DNA of 64,000 nt from Gammaproteobacteria bacterium (GCA_028820325.1 JAPPJO010000031.1:1-64000); one strand, 5' to 3'; counted from the stretch's first letter, positions 1-7,230 are shown. Notes: generated by a model from the sequence alone, not told the origin. Numbers and translations: made by a program.

Positions 1-146
1 CGGTCATGGAGGCGGCGCTGGCGCACGCGGTCCGCAACAAGGTGGAGGCGGCGTACGCCCGCTCCGACCTCTTCGAGCGCCGCCGGGTCCTGATGGAGCA
101 GTGGGCCGAGTATCTTGCAGGGCGGGGAGCGAGCAACGGAGCCTGA
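1..146 (+). CDS. Tyrosine recombinase (phage-type integrase), C-terminal fragment
   Basis: The reading frame enters from the left edge (first full codon at base 3) and ends at TGA 144-146, giving 47 residues. The segment KVEAAYARSDLFERRR followed by LMEQWAEYLAG is the usual C-terminal tail of P4/lambda-type site-specific tyrosine recombinases, just after the catalytic tyrosine. The catalytic domain lies outside the window. Such enzymes integrate or excise genomic islands by strand exchange at att sites. Only non-coding or degraded sequence follows for about 500 bases, which fits the edge of an integrated element. Whether the upstream part is intact cannot be judged. Confidence 0.82.
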   Translation, partial: VMEAALAHAVRNKVEAAYARSDLFERRRVLMEQWAEYLAGRGASNGA

Positions 147-330
147 TGCGGCCATTCGGTCCCGTCTGCCTTGCCTCGACGGGCTCAGAGCCTGTTTCCG
201 GTCGATCCGGGGGCTGTTCGGGGGATCTACGGGCCACAGGATCGCCGCTGACGCACGATCTCGGGTCTCCGAGGGGTACGGGTAGGCCGAAAACCGGGCG
301 CTCGGCAGAGCGTGGCGCAGTCCCGAGGAG

Positions 331-498
331 TCAGGAGCCGGGCCGGTCGCCCTCCCCGTCCTTGAGGCTGGCGACGACAAGGCTGAGGAGCTTGCCCGCG
401 ACGGCCTGGTCGAGGCTGTTCCGGGCGGTGCCCGGAGAGGCGTGTTCGGCGGCTCCGCCGAGGGGCTGGCTCACGCTCTTTAGGGTGTGAGCCAGCAC
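331..498 (-). CDS. Possible small protein or gene remnant, unknown function
   Basis: The frame starts at GTG 498 and ends at TGA 333-331, giving 55 residues. It includes the protein-like segments SVSQPLGGAAEHASPGTARN and LDQAVAGKLLSLVVASLKDG. No Shine-Dalgarno sequence is obvious. The start lies directly next to the 19-base palindrome at 500-518. It could be a real small gene under that palindrome, the surviving end of a gene lost when the neighbouring element integrated, or a chance frame. No family was recognised. Confidence 0.25.
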   Translation of the reverse strand: MLAHTLKSVSQPLGGAAEHASPGTARNSLDQAVAGKLLSLVVASLKDGEGDRPGS

Positions 499-499
499 A

Positions 500-518
500 C
501 GCGATGTTGAACATCGCG
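500..518. repeat. 19-base perfect palindrome
   Basis: The arms CGCGATGTT and AACATCGCG flank a single central G. The palindrome sits between the integrase tail and the propeller operon, next to the GTG of a weak small ORF. It could be an operator or a recombination core site; the sequence alone does not decide. Confidence 0.55.
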
Positions 519-524
519 GCTGGC

Positions 525-554
525 AAGGGGAGGCTCTGCCCCCCTTAGACCCCC
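525..554 (+). repeat. Hairpin-forming intergenic repeat, copy A
   Basis: The arms AAGGGG and CCCCTT enclose GGCTCTGCC, followed by TAGACCCCC. The block GGCTCTGCCCC...GACCCCC recurs in the opposite orientation at 3900-3928. The two copies bracket the sigma-factor operon. It resembles a REP-like or terminator-like dispersed element. Confidence 0.5.
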
Positions 555-662
555 GGAACGTCCGCGCCTCGAAGGAGTTCCCAACGCGGTTCTCGCCCCC
601 CATCCGCAGCATCCTGATGATCCGGATTCCATCCCGGCTGCGGCGTGGTCGGTTTGGGTGGG

Positions 663-2345
663 TCACCGCTCTTCAACGCGTGCCAGAGTAGGCATAGGCG
701 CTGGGGGAACGGTGGCAGTGGCCAGACGCACGACCGCAATGCGTTGTAGCTCGAAGGAGTCCGTCACCACGCCGATGGCCATGGAGTCCGTCAAGCGGTA
801 GGGTGTGAACCCATCGGGGAACACGACCCTCTGGAACTGTCCGGCTGCATCGTCCAGAGCAACAGTCGTCCAAGTCCTGCCATATCCGAGAGGATGGGAC
901 GAACCGTCGAACTCCTGCATCCAGATCCGTCCGGGGGAGCAGCGCAGATCGATCCCGAGCGGGGCTTCCGCCGCCAGGTGGTCGCCCGCACGTGCGAGCA
1001 TGTCCGCGGCGGCGCGGTCGATCTCTTCGTCGGCGACGTTCGTTCCTTGCGTTTCGTTACGCATCATCGCGCGGACATATCCCAAACGCTCCTCATGCGA
1101 CAGCGGCCGACCGGTCCACGGCAGCGCGATCTGCCTGTCTTTCGTGCCGCCGGGGCGGTACAGATGAAGACTGCGGTCGACCGGATCGAGCACGACCAGG
1201 AGGCCACCGGCACACCCGTCCCAGAGCGGCACGGGGCCGAGCCCCATGGCCGGAACGCGGCTTGCGGCTCCGGGAAGATCAACGGCGAAATCCACGACCA
1301 CGACCGGCTCGACATCACTGTGCGCATAGCGCAGGATCTTGCCGCCCCAGAAGTCGTCGCCCTGGCGGATCCCACCCGGATAGCTGGCCGTCCAGACTCC
1401 GGTGTTGTCCTCGACGACCCGGAACGGATCCCCGAAGGTCACGCTCCTTATGTCGGCGCGAACGGATTCCCGGGTGATGGCTGTGGCCGTTGAAGTCACG
1501 AAGTTGCCCGCTGCATCAAACAGGGAACGCCTACGCGTGGCGAGATCCCACGCGACCACCCCGCCGGAAGAAGTCGCTGCGGACAGGGTCCAAGGGTTGC
1601 GGAGTTCCCCCGGCCCGTCGCCCGACCTGCCGAAGTCGGCGAGCATGCGACCTGAGTGATGATACGCCCGCAGAAAGGGTGCGGTGGCGGTGAGCACCCA
1701 GATCACCTCGCCGGACTCGATGATGTCGCGCACACCCCACAACTCCTCGCCCTCGGTGAAGGTCGTGAGCGCCGAAGGGGCAATCTCGACCTCACCCGTC
1801 GATGTATCCGGGAGCTTCGGGGCGCATGCCCCAATACCGAGCGTCACGAGCACCAGCAGCGGAAGGACTGGCCGTGGCAATTGGGGTTGTCTGTGAACGA
1901 GAACGCTTGCCAGGGCTGCGAGAGATGCGACTGCGGCGGCCAGAACAGGTGCCGTGGCCGCATCAGTCGCTCGGAGGGCGCCGGTTCCACCCATGAGAAG
2001 CAGGCCGGATCCGAGCGTCATTGTGCAGGCGAGGAAGCCGGAAAGCATGCCCAGCCGCTCCCGCCACGCACCCACTCGGGAACGTACCTCGCGCTCCAAG
2101 GCGTCCATTATCGTGTCCACACTGGACTCCGCCAGCGGTGTGTCGGAAGCGCCAATCTTCCGGATCGAGGCGATCATTCGCAGTGTCTCGACCACCTCCG
2201 CATCAGCAGTTCCATCCACCGGCTCCGGCTCCGCCGCCGGACCTGTGTCGCCTTCCACGACGACCGAGACAAGACGGTCGGTCTTCTCAGCGTCCGTATT
2301 GGCCCCGGCGCCGCGACGGCCCGACAGCATTCGCATCTTCTTCAT
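663..2345 (-). CDS. Predicted anti-sigma / 6-bladed beta-propeller membrane fusion protein
   Basis: This 560-residue protein is encoded 18 bases downstream of an ECF sigma factor. Residues 1-98 are hydrophilic and presumably cytoplasmic. Hydrophobic segments follow near 99-120 and 132-150, and a third near 158-173 ends in LGIGAC, a lipobox-like site with Cys174. Residues 190-540 resemble the 6-bladed beta-propeller lipoproteins common in this phylum, with GRSGDGPGELRNPWTL as their usual strand motif. AAGGAG lies 9 bases before the ATG. Position and topology suggest a membrane anti-sigma factor whose sensor is an extracytoplasmic propeller. No zinc-binding anti-sigma motif was seen, so that role is inferred. 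A separate start at TTG codon 156 would yield an ordinary lipoprotein, but no ribosome site was found there. Confidence 0.75.
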   Translation of the reverse strand: MKKMRMLSGRRGAGANTDAEKTDRLVSVVVEGDTGPAAEPEPVDGTADAEVVETLRMIASIRKIGASDTPLAESSVDTIMDALEREVRSRVGAWRERLGMLSGFLACTMTLGSGLLLMGGTGALRATDAATAPVLAAAVASLAALASVLVHRQPQLPRPVLPLLVLVTLGIGACAPKLPDTSTGEVEIAPSALTTFTEGEELWGVRDIIESGEVIWVLTATAPFLRAYHHSGRMLADFGRSGDGPGELRNPWTLSAATSSGGVVAWDLATRRRSLFDAAGNFVTSTATAITRESVRADIRSVTFGDPFRVVEDNTGVWTASYPGGIRQGDDFWGGKILRYAHSDVEPVVVVDFAVDLPGAASRVPAMGLGPVPLWDGCAGGLLVVLDPVDRSLHLYRPGGTKDRQIALPWTGRPLSHEERLGYVRAMMRNETQGTNVADEEIDRAAADMLARAGDHLAAEAPLGIDLRCSPGRIWMQEFDGSSHPLGYGRTWTTVALDDAAGQFQRVVFPDGFTPYRLTDSMAIGVVTDSFELQRIAVVRLATATVPPAPMPTLARVEER

Positions 2346-2363
2346 CTTGGGGTTCTCCTTTGG

Positions 2364-2924
2364 CTATTGAGTTTCTTCGGCAAGCCAATCCATTTGGCGC
2401 AGCTTCTTCAGGCCCCGATGGATCAGCGAGCGAACCGACGCCTCCTTCACCTCCAGTATCCGCGCCACCTCGGCAGTGCTCCGGCCTTCGAGGATGCGCA
2501 GCAGGATTGCGTCGCGCTCGCGCTCCCTGAGTCGTTCCAGCGCCGCGTAGAGGGCAGCCGCCCGCTCCTGACGTTTCAGCTGCTCAGCCGGGCCGGGTGC
2601 GCGGTCAGGGAGATCGGGGTGGTGGTCAAGGCGGACAAAGGGGGCATGCCGACGTTTGCGTGCCTCCGCCCTACACACATTCCTGCACACGGTCAGCGCC
2701 CACCCGAGAAAGGATCCGGTGCCGGAGAAGCGCGCACGCTTCCGGTAGATCCGGATCCAGCAGGCTTGCAACAGGTCGGCCGCGTGGTCGTCATCCCTGG
2801 CGTAACCACGGATCACTCGCAGCATGCGCGGCGACGTCTCCCGGACCAGACGGCGAAACAGCGCACGGTCTCCCGCGTGGAATCGCTTCCGGTCGAAGTC
2901 GTCGCTGCCAACCTGGGGAGTCAA
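2364..2924 (-). CDS. ECF-type RNA polymerase sigma factor
   Basis: At 186 residues the length is typical of sigma-70 family group 4. Region 2 lies near residues 20-90 (DLLQACWIRIYRKRARF). Region 4 is near 125-180, with the helix-turn-helix segment STAEVARILEVKEASVRSLI. A sigma factor of this kind directs core RNA polymerase to a small stress or envelope regulon. Its ATG overlaps the stop of the upstream membrane protein by four bases (2921-2924), and the fused propeller protein follows 18 bases later, so the three are probably co-transcribed. The downstream product is the natural anti-sigma candidate. The target promoter could not be identified. Confidence 0.92.
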   Translation of the reverse strand: MTPQVGSDDFDRKRFHAGDRALFRRLVRETSPRMLRVIRGYARDDDHAADLLQACWIRIYRKRARFSGTGSFLGWALTVCRNVCRAEARKRRHAPFVRLDHHPDLPDRAPGPAEQLKRQERAAALYAALERLRERERDAILLRILEGRSTAEVARILEVKEASVRSLIHRGLKKLRQMDWLAEETQ

Positions 2925-3682
2925 CGGGCGGACCTGCGATCAGGGCGCGTCACAGCGAACAGGATCCCCGTTGCGACAAGCGGCACGGACAGAGGGAGTA
3001 CGAACAGCACGCCACCCCAGACCGCGTAATACCCAACCAATTCGGCGGCCATGGCCACAGGAATCCAGAAAGCCGCGAAAAGCAATCCGCCCGAGAGCCA
3101 CCGCGTCGCGTAGCGGGACCAAGTGGACAAACTGCCGGTCAATCTTCCGGTCAGATCACCCAGTACGCCGGCAAGCAAAACGAACCCCGCGTTCGCGATC
3201 GGCACGAGCAGCGTTCCCAGATGGTTGGCCGCTCTACGCAAGTACCTTGCGGCCTCGTTTCCCGTCGCGGCGTCCGCCGCAGCCTGAGCAGACCTCGCAG
3301 AATGGACGAGCGCGGAGGGAAGCGGCCAATCGTCACCAGTCGTGAACATGGGTATCAAGAGCGACGGCAGGGCGTATGCCACCGCCGCCAACATGGCGAG
3401 CAGGATCCAGTGGCGACGCTGCGAACCGGTAGAATCCGCGCTGAAGATTGCGCACCCGTTCAGAGCCCCGGCGAACACGGCAGGCGGCAGGATCTGGACG
3501 ACCATGACGGGGAGGCGTCTCGCCACCATCGCGAGGAAGTCCGCGACCGCATCCGGCCGCCCCCAGAAGTGGGTTGCCGAATACGCGAGGTACACGGCCA
3601 GAAGGAAGACAACCCAGATGGCGACACGCCTGGAGAAACCGGATTCAGGCTTGGGATGGGACTTGGTCTCGGTCATGTGCAC
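2921..3682 (-). CDS. Polytopic membrane protein of unknown function, first gene of sigma operon
   Basis: This 253-residue protein has about five or six hydrophobic segments, including IWVVFLLAVYLAYSA near residue 22, WILLAMLAAVAYALPSLLI near 92, LVPIANAGFVLLAGVLGDL near 155 and the final third of the chain. The N-terminus and the arginine-rich C-terminus are hydrophilic. No enzyme motif or named family was recognised. It is translationally coupled to the ECF sigma gene by an ATGA overlap, so it may take part in the same signal pathway, for example as a co-sensor or a modulator of the anti-sigma protein. That role rests only on context. Confidence 0.7.
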   Translation of the reverse strand: MHMTETKSHPKPESGFSRRVAIWVVFLLAVYLAYSATHFWGRPDAVADFLAMVARRLPVMVVQILPPAVFAGALNGCAIFSADSTGSQRRHWILLAMLAAVAYALPSLLIPMFTTGDDWPLPSALVHSARSAQAAADAATGNEAARYLRRAANHLGTLLVPIANAGFVLLAGVLGDLTGRLTGSLSTWSRYATRWLSGGLLFAAFWIPVAMAAELVGYYAVWGGVLFVLPLSVPLVATGILFAVTRPDRRSAR

Positions 3683-4065
3683 CCCCCGTACGCAGTTGAT
3701 CGTGCCCGGTCCGACGCTCGCGCCGAATGCGGCTGTTCTACATAAGGGGATGCCAAATCGGCAGCGTCCGTTGCGAGGTGCCGTGACAACGCGTGGACGG
3801 AGGGTCTCACATGGCGATCTCCTGCGGAACCGGCCTTGCCCGCCAAGGCGGCGCGCTCGGCGACGGTCCGCGCCGTTCCTGCATCGCAGAGAACCTCTTG
3901 GGGGTCGAGGGGGCAGAGCCCCTCGTCAGCCTTGCAGGGGTCGCGCGGAGCGTGGCCACGAAAGGTAGGGTGGCTCGACCACCTAAAGCGTGGTCCAAGC
4001 CAGCGGAAACCGTCGTCTCGACGGCGGAACGACCGGCGGGCCGCATCGCGGCATCGACGGCGAGA
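3683..4065. other. Non-coding region between sigma operon and HU gene
   Basis: This 383-base region carries the leader of the minus-strand sigma operon and the inverted copy of the hairpin repeat (3900-3928). No convincing gene was seen. A plus-strand frame running through it and on across the HU gene is an antisense artefact. Confidence 0.5.
3900..3928 (-). repeat. Hairpin-forming intergenic repeat, copy B
   Basis: On the plus strand GGGGGTC is followed by GAGGGG, the loop GCAGAG and CCCCTC. Read on the minus strand it matches the core of copy A at 525-554. The two copies form an inverted pair around the sigma operon. Confidence 0.5.
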
Positions 4066-4398
4066 CTATGGGTCGCGGACGACCTCCCCGCGCGCCTCCT
4101 TCCCAAGAACCCCCAAGCCGCGGTCCACCAGGCTGCGGAAGTGACTCGACGGCTTGAAGACCGGCGCGACACGCGGTGGAACCCCGACCGGCTCGCCTGT
4201 TCTGGGATTGCGCGCCGTGCGAGCCTTGCGGTGCCGCACCTTGAAGGTGCCGAAGCCCCGGATCTCGATGTGGTCGCCGCGCGCCAGCGTGTCCTTCACG
4301 GCGTCGAGGAAGGCGTCGACCACGAGCCCGCAATCCCTCTTGGTGACCCGTGGTCCGATCACAACGGCGACCTGCTCAACGAGGTCGGCTTTCGTCAT
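4066..4398 (-). CDS. HU/IHF family DNA-binding protein
   Basis: The protein has 110 residues when started at ATG 4398, which is preceded by a strong GGGGAGGAG ribosome site. It opens with MTKADLVEQVA and carries the IEIRGFGTFKVR and ARNPRTGEPV signature of the beta-arm that inserts into the DNA minor groove. It acts as a dimer to bend and compact DNA. The usual length is about 90 residues; here about 15-20 extra residues (GVLGKEARGEVVRDP) follow the fold. An in-frame extension upstream to 4698 exists but has no homology and is rejected as coding. HU and IHF subunits cannot be separated by eye. Confidence 0.93.
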   Translation of the reverse strand: MTKADLVEQVAVVIGPRVTKRDCGLVVDAFLDAVKDTLARGDHIEIRGFGTFKVRHRKARTARNPRTGEPVGVPPRVAPVFKPSSHFRSLVDRGLGVLGKEARGEVVRDP

Positions 4399-4720
4399 TC
4401 TCTTCTCCTCCCCCGCAGTGTAACCAAGTCCGGCAGCTTCGTGGATGATAACTTGCATGGCGCGGCCTCCGCGAAAAGAAGGCTTCGGACTGCCGCCGAT
4501 GCAGCGTGGGTCACCAGACGCCTTGGGATAAGGGGAGCCTTCACGGGACGGTCGGGAAAGCGGGGGGCGCGCCCGGACAAACGGGGGTGACGCTACCGCG
4601 CGTGGAAAGGGTGATTGCGGGGGTGATCGGCGGTCAGCGTGTACCGATATAAAACCATGTGCCACATAGAGTTGTGACCTAAACGACGATCTGAGCATCG
4701 CTCAGCGACGGTTCCCGGGT
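4399..4720. other. HU leader region
   Basis: About 320 bases separate HU from the next upstream gene. An AT-rich patch around 4647-4665 (TTTTATATC on the minus strand), unusual in this GC-rich DNA, is a likely -10 area for HU. The hairpin at 4691-4705 belongs to the gene before it. No coding sequence is supported. Confidence 0.4.
4691..4705 (-). terminator. Possible terminator hairpin after plug-like lipoprotein gene
   Basis: CTGAGC and GCTCAG are separated by three bases, 15 bases past the stop at 4721. Only a short, imperfect T-rich stretch follows on the minus strand, so termination is uncertain. Confidence 0.35.
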
Positions 4721-5101
4721 TCAGCCGCCCGGGGACTCGATCGTCAGGATCCGGATGACGCCGTTCTCGGCGCGCTCGCCGTACAGGTCTGCGGCCGCTT
4801 CGCCCTTGATGACCTCGATGGATTCGATGTCGTCGGGGTTGAGGGAGCTGAGCGCGTCACTGCCCGTCTCGAGCTCGACGCCGTCGACGAAGATCAGCGG
4901 AGCTCCTTCTGCGAGCGCGCCCCTGATTTGAAGTGCTCCCGGATTGTCGGCCCCGTCCGCGTCGACTGCCGCCTCGGGGTCCGCCAGCACGTCGAGGAGC
5001 GCGCCGTCGAGAGCCGTGGGCGCTTCGGTGTCGCAGGCCATGACCACGGCCGTCAAGGTCAGACCGGCGAGGGTCAACCCGCGCAGCGGGCTCCGTTTCA
5101 T
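4721..5101 (-). CDS. Small lipoprotein with TonB-plug-like box, truncated duplicate of M56 C-terminus
   Basis: The product is 126 residues from ATG 5101; ATG 5116 is also possible. MKRSPLRGLTLAGLTLTAVV leads into MACD, a lipobox. It then matches the C-terminus of the upstream M56 protein almost segment by segment: CDTEAPTALDGALLDVLADP, PLIFVDGVE, and NPDDIESIEVIKGEAAADLY followed by ENGVI. That last block is the signature of SusC-type TonB receptor plug domains. DNA just upstream (5102-5254) still encodes a frameshifted remnant of the M56 catalytic end. The gene is therefore the 3' half of a decayed tandem copy that retains an open frame. Function unknown; it could still be made and exported. 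Confidence 0.7.
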   Translation of the reverse strand: MKRSPLRGLTLAGLTLTAVVMACDTEAPTALDGALLDVLADPEAAVDADGADNPGALQIRGALAEGAPLIFVDGVELETGSDALSSLNPDDIESIEVIKGEAAADLYGERAENGVIRILTIESPGG

Positions 5102-5254
5102 CTTGCTTCCGCCCATGACTTTGAATCTCCGGTTCGAGAGCGTGTCCTGATTCGACGAGGACGTCCGGGAACACCCACGGCCTGCCCTGTCCGATGCCGG
5201 TGGCGAGCTGAACGGCTACACAATAGCGCGCGTCGGCGCCGCGGGCGATGCCGC
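5102..5254 (-). pseudogene. Frameshifted remnant of a second M56 metallopeptidase copy
   Basis: Directly after the stop of the intact M56 gene, the minus strand encodes DARYCVAVQLATGIGQGRPW and VFPDVLVESGHALE. These align with DDYGKLLLAIGVGQHRRW and LTPALLESRHSLE of the intact protein. The frame then shifts by one base (an extra C near the CTCGAACCGG run), after which RRFKVM-GGSKMK matches RRLKIM-ASRKMK. The remnant joins the small lipoprotein gene without a gap. This shows a partial tandem duplication that lost the protease part. Confidence 0.7.
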
Positions 5255-6673
5255 CTACGGCACGAGCGACAGCTTGTTTGTGCGGAGGACGAAGGCGGGA
5301 GACCCCAACTGTACATAGTAGGCGATGTCAATCGGCCTGACTTCGTCCACGTCACCGCCTTCCTCGGGCGGTGAACTGCTCGCCGACGGTTCTGCGGGTT
5401 CAGAAGCCTCGGGCTCCTTCGTGAAGATCTGAATGACGCCGTTCTCGGCCCCGTCGCCGAACAGGCCGCGCGCAGCCTCGCCTTTGATGATCTCGATTCG
5501 CTCGATGTAGTCGGGGTTCAGGGAATTCAGTGGCGAGTAGGGGGCGCTGCCGGTCCTGACCGTGTACTTGCCGGCCTCAAGCGAGAGGTCCGAATTCGAC
5601 ACCTCGACGCCATCGATGAAGATCAGGGGCCGCGGCTCGATTCCAAGGAGGTTGCCCTTTATCTGCGCCGCCGCGGCCTGCCGCGCGACCTCGACCTGCT
5701 CGGCCAGGGCACGCGGGGTAAGAGATCCGTCAGCGCTGGCCTCCGCCTCCGGGCTCGCCAGCACGTCGAGGAGCGCGTCGTCGAGAGCGGTGGGGGCGTT
5801 GGTGTCACAGGCGATCACCACCGCCACCAGCGTCAGACCGGCCAGCGTCACCGCGCGCAGCGGGCTCCACTTCATCTTCCTGGAAGCCATGATCTTCAGT
5901 CTCCGTTCGAGGGAATGTCGGGATTCGAGAAGAGCGGGTGTCAACATCCATCGCCGATGCTGTCCCACGCCGATGGCGAGCAGCAGCTTCCCGTAGTCGT
6001 CCGCCGGGATGCCGGAGGCGATGACGCGCCGGTCGCAGTCGATTTCGACCGCGCCCCGCAGATTGCGCACCATCCACCAGACCGCCGGGCTCCAAGGGAA
6101 GAGCGCGGCGATGAGTGCTCCGTAGAGGAGGGTCAGGTGGTCGCGTGCGCGGGCGTGCTCGCGCTCGTGCAGGATCGCGACGCGGCCGGCCCGGTCACCC
6201 GCGGACAAGAGCCAGTCGGGGATGACCACGGAGGGACGCGTCACGCCGATCAGCGCCGGGCCGAAGCCCTCCGAGACGTAGACGTCTTCGCCGTCCACCG
6301 ACCGCCGGGGCCAGCGGCGGCGCGAGCGGGCCATGAGGCCCATGATTGCCCCGAAAACCAGGAGCGTGCCCAGGGAGGCGGCGCCCCACGCGAAGATCGC
6401 CGCCCGCTCCCATCCCGTCCCGAAGATCGCAGGAACCGCCGGATCCGCTGCCTGCACCACCGATGTGATGGGCGATGGCGCGGCGGCCGATACCTCCAGC
6501 ACCGGCGCCGGCGCCCGCGCCGACAGGGGGATGACGACCGCGAGCGTGAGCGCGGCGACCCAGGGGAACCGGCGCGGCCAGCCCATGTTCTCGCACAGTC
6601 GCTCACCCGCCCAGGCGCCCCCCGCCAGCAGCGCTCCAATGCCCGCCGCGTAGCCCATCCACCAGAAGATCAT
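5255..6673 (-). CDS. BlaR1-like M56 metallopeptidase fused to a TonB-plug-like domain
   Basis: The protein has 472 residues. Membrane segments lie near residues 1-22, 38-52 and 92-114. The gluzincin motif HEREH is at 169-173, and the downstream metal-ligand Glu is in AVEIDCDRR near 210. A further hydrophobic segment (TLAGLTLVAVVIAC) lies at 277-289. The remaining 180 residues include PLIFIDGVE and NPDYIERIEIIKGEAARGLF, the plug-domain signature of TonB receptors. M56 proteins cleave their cognate BlaI repressor after sensing an envelope signal. The plug-like part probably faces the periplasm and may sense or bind a partner. Its ATG overlaps the BlaI stop by four bases. Confidence 0.85.
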   Translation of the reverse strand: MIFWWMGYAAGIGALLAGGAWAGERLCENMGWPRRFPWVAALTLAVVIPLSARAPAPVLEVSAAAPSPITSVVQAADPAVPAIFGTGWERAAIFAWGAASLGTLLVFGAIMGLMARSRRRWPRRSVDGEDVYVSEGFGPALIGVTRPSVVIPDWLLSAGDRAGRVAILHEREHARARDHLTLLYGALIAALFPWSPAVWWMVRNLRGAVEIDCDRRVIASGIPADDYGKLLLAIGVGQHRRWMLTPALLESRHSLERRLKIMASRKMKWSPLRAVTLAGLTLVAVVIACDTNAPTALDDALLDVLASPEAEASADGSLTPRALAEQVEVARQAAAAQIKGNLLGIEPRPLIFIDGVEVSNSDLSLEAGKYTVRTGSAPYSPLNSLNPDYIERIEIIKGEAARGLFGDGAENGVIQIFTKEPEASEPAEPSASSSPPEEGGDVDEVRPIDIAYYVQLGSPAFVLRTNKLSLVP

Positions 6674-7077
6674 CGGTCTTCTTCCCTGTCCTGGGCTCGA
6701 TCCAGGATCGAACGCATGCGCTCAATCTCCTCGTCGCTGAATTCCCGGTTCTCGACCAGCGTCGCCAGGAGCAGCTCTGCGGAACCGTGGAAGATCTTGT
6801 TCATGACCCGCCGGAGCGCGCTGCCCCCGGCATCCGCCGATTCAACCAGTGGGTAGTAGCGGTGGGCCCGCCCTTCCTTCTCATGGCGAACCGCGTTCTT
6901 GGCCTCCAGGATCTGCAGCATCTTGAGGACGGTGGTGTAGCCGACATCCTCCCCGAGGACGTCCCGAACTTCCGCCACCGTCCCCGAGCCCGTGCGCCAG
7001 AGGACGCTCATGATGTCCAGTTCGCGGTGGGTGAATCGATTCGGTTCCCGCCTCGGTTCGGCTGATTCACTCGCCAT
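6670..7077 (-). CDS. BlaI/MecI/CopY-family transcriptional repressor
   Basis: The product has 135 residues from ATG 7077, preceded by GGGGAGAG; longer frames lack homology. The winged helix-turn-helix covers residues 10-85 (FTHRELDIMSVLWRTGSGTV, VGYTTVLKMLQILEAK, HRYYPLVE). The C-terminal helix region gives the dimer and carries the site usually cut by the M56 partner. The gene is coupled to that partner by a four-base overlap. A promoter with perfect TTGACA is at 7202-7230, and inverted repeats ACGAA-N4-TTCGT flank it. The same arrangement recurs before the propeller gene at 21.8 kb, so the regulon probably includes that gene. Confidence 0.93.
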   Translation of the reverse strand: MASESAEPRREPNRFTHRELDIMSVLWRTGSGTVAEVRDVLGEDVGYTTVLKMLQILEAKNAVRHEKEGRAHRYYPLVESADAGGSALRRVMNKIFHGSAELLLATLVENREFSDEEIERMRSILDRAQDREEDR

Positions 7078-7177
7078 GTTGCTCTCCCCGCACCGTCCAG
7101 CTGTCGCCCGATGTAACCATCGCGCTCGTTGGTTTTGGACCGATTTCAGGCTCCGGAGCCCATCTCCGGGCTCTCGC

Positions 7178-7206
7178 TTCACGAAGTTTTTCGTAGTCAG
7201 TACTGT
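7178..7206 (+). promoter_or_regulatory. Possible promoter for the divergent propeller lipoprotein gene
   Basis: TTCACG and TACTGT are 17 bases apart on the plus strand. The -10 box overlaps the -10 box of the opposing blaI promoter, so the two would compete and could share operators. The match to consensus is moderate. Confidence 0.35.
7181..7194. promoter_or_regulatory. Candidate operator ACGAA-N4-TTCGT, proximal to blaI start site
   Basis: A perfect 5+5 inverted repeat with spacer GTTT lies seven bases downstream of the blaI -10 box, so it would cover the transcription start. A near-copy lies at 7230-7243 and a perfect one at 21848-21861. BlaI is the likely binder by position. Confidence 0.55.
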
Positions 7207-7230
7207 AACCGATGGTTCCCCGGATGTCAA
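7202..7230 (-). promoter_or_regulatory. Sigma70-type promoter of blaI-M56 operon
   Basis: On the minus strand TTGACA (7225-7230) and TACAGT (7202-7207) are separated by exactly 17 bases. The transcript would start near 7195, about 118 bases before the BlaI ATG. Confidence 0.65.

Larger units (their letters stand above)
147..662. other. Integrase-side intergenic region, mostly non-coding
   Basis: This 516-base stretch lies between the integrase tail and the stop codon of the minus-strand propeller gene. It holds a weak minus-strand small ORF (331-498), a 19-base perfect palindrome (500-518) and a hairpin-forming repeat (525-554). No tRNA gene could be recognised. Longer open frames crossing it in several phases look like GC-rich artefacts. 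Confidence 0.5.

Noticed and set aside
1954..2370. Plus-strand frame opposite the anti-sigma/propeller gene
   Set aside because: Antisense shadow with serine/arginine-biased composition and no ribosome site.
3793..4590. Long plus-strand open frame across the HU gene and its upstream region
   Set aside because: It is antisense to HU, lacks homology and matches the usual open-frame artefact of GC-rich DNA.
4640..4670. Sigma54-type promoter before HU (TGGCAC on the minus strand)
   Set aside because: The -12 GC is missing at the required spacing; only the -24 half fits.
4399..4698. N-terminal extension of HU by 100 residues
   Set aside because: The extension is low-complexity and non-homologous, and the strong ribosome site lies directly before ATG 4398.
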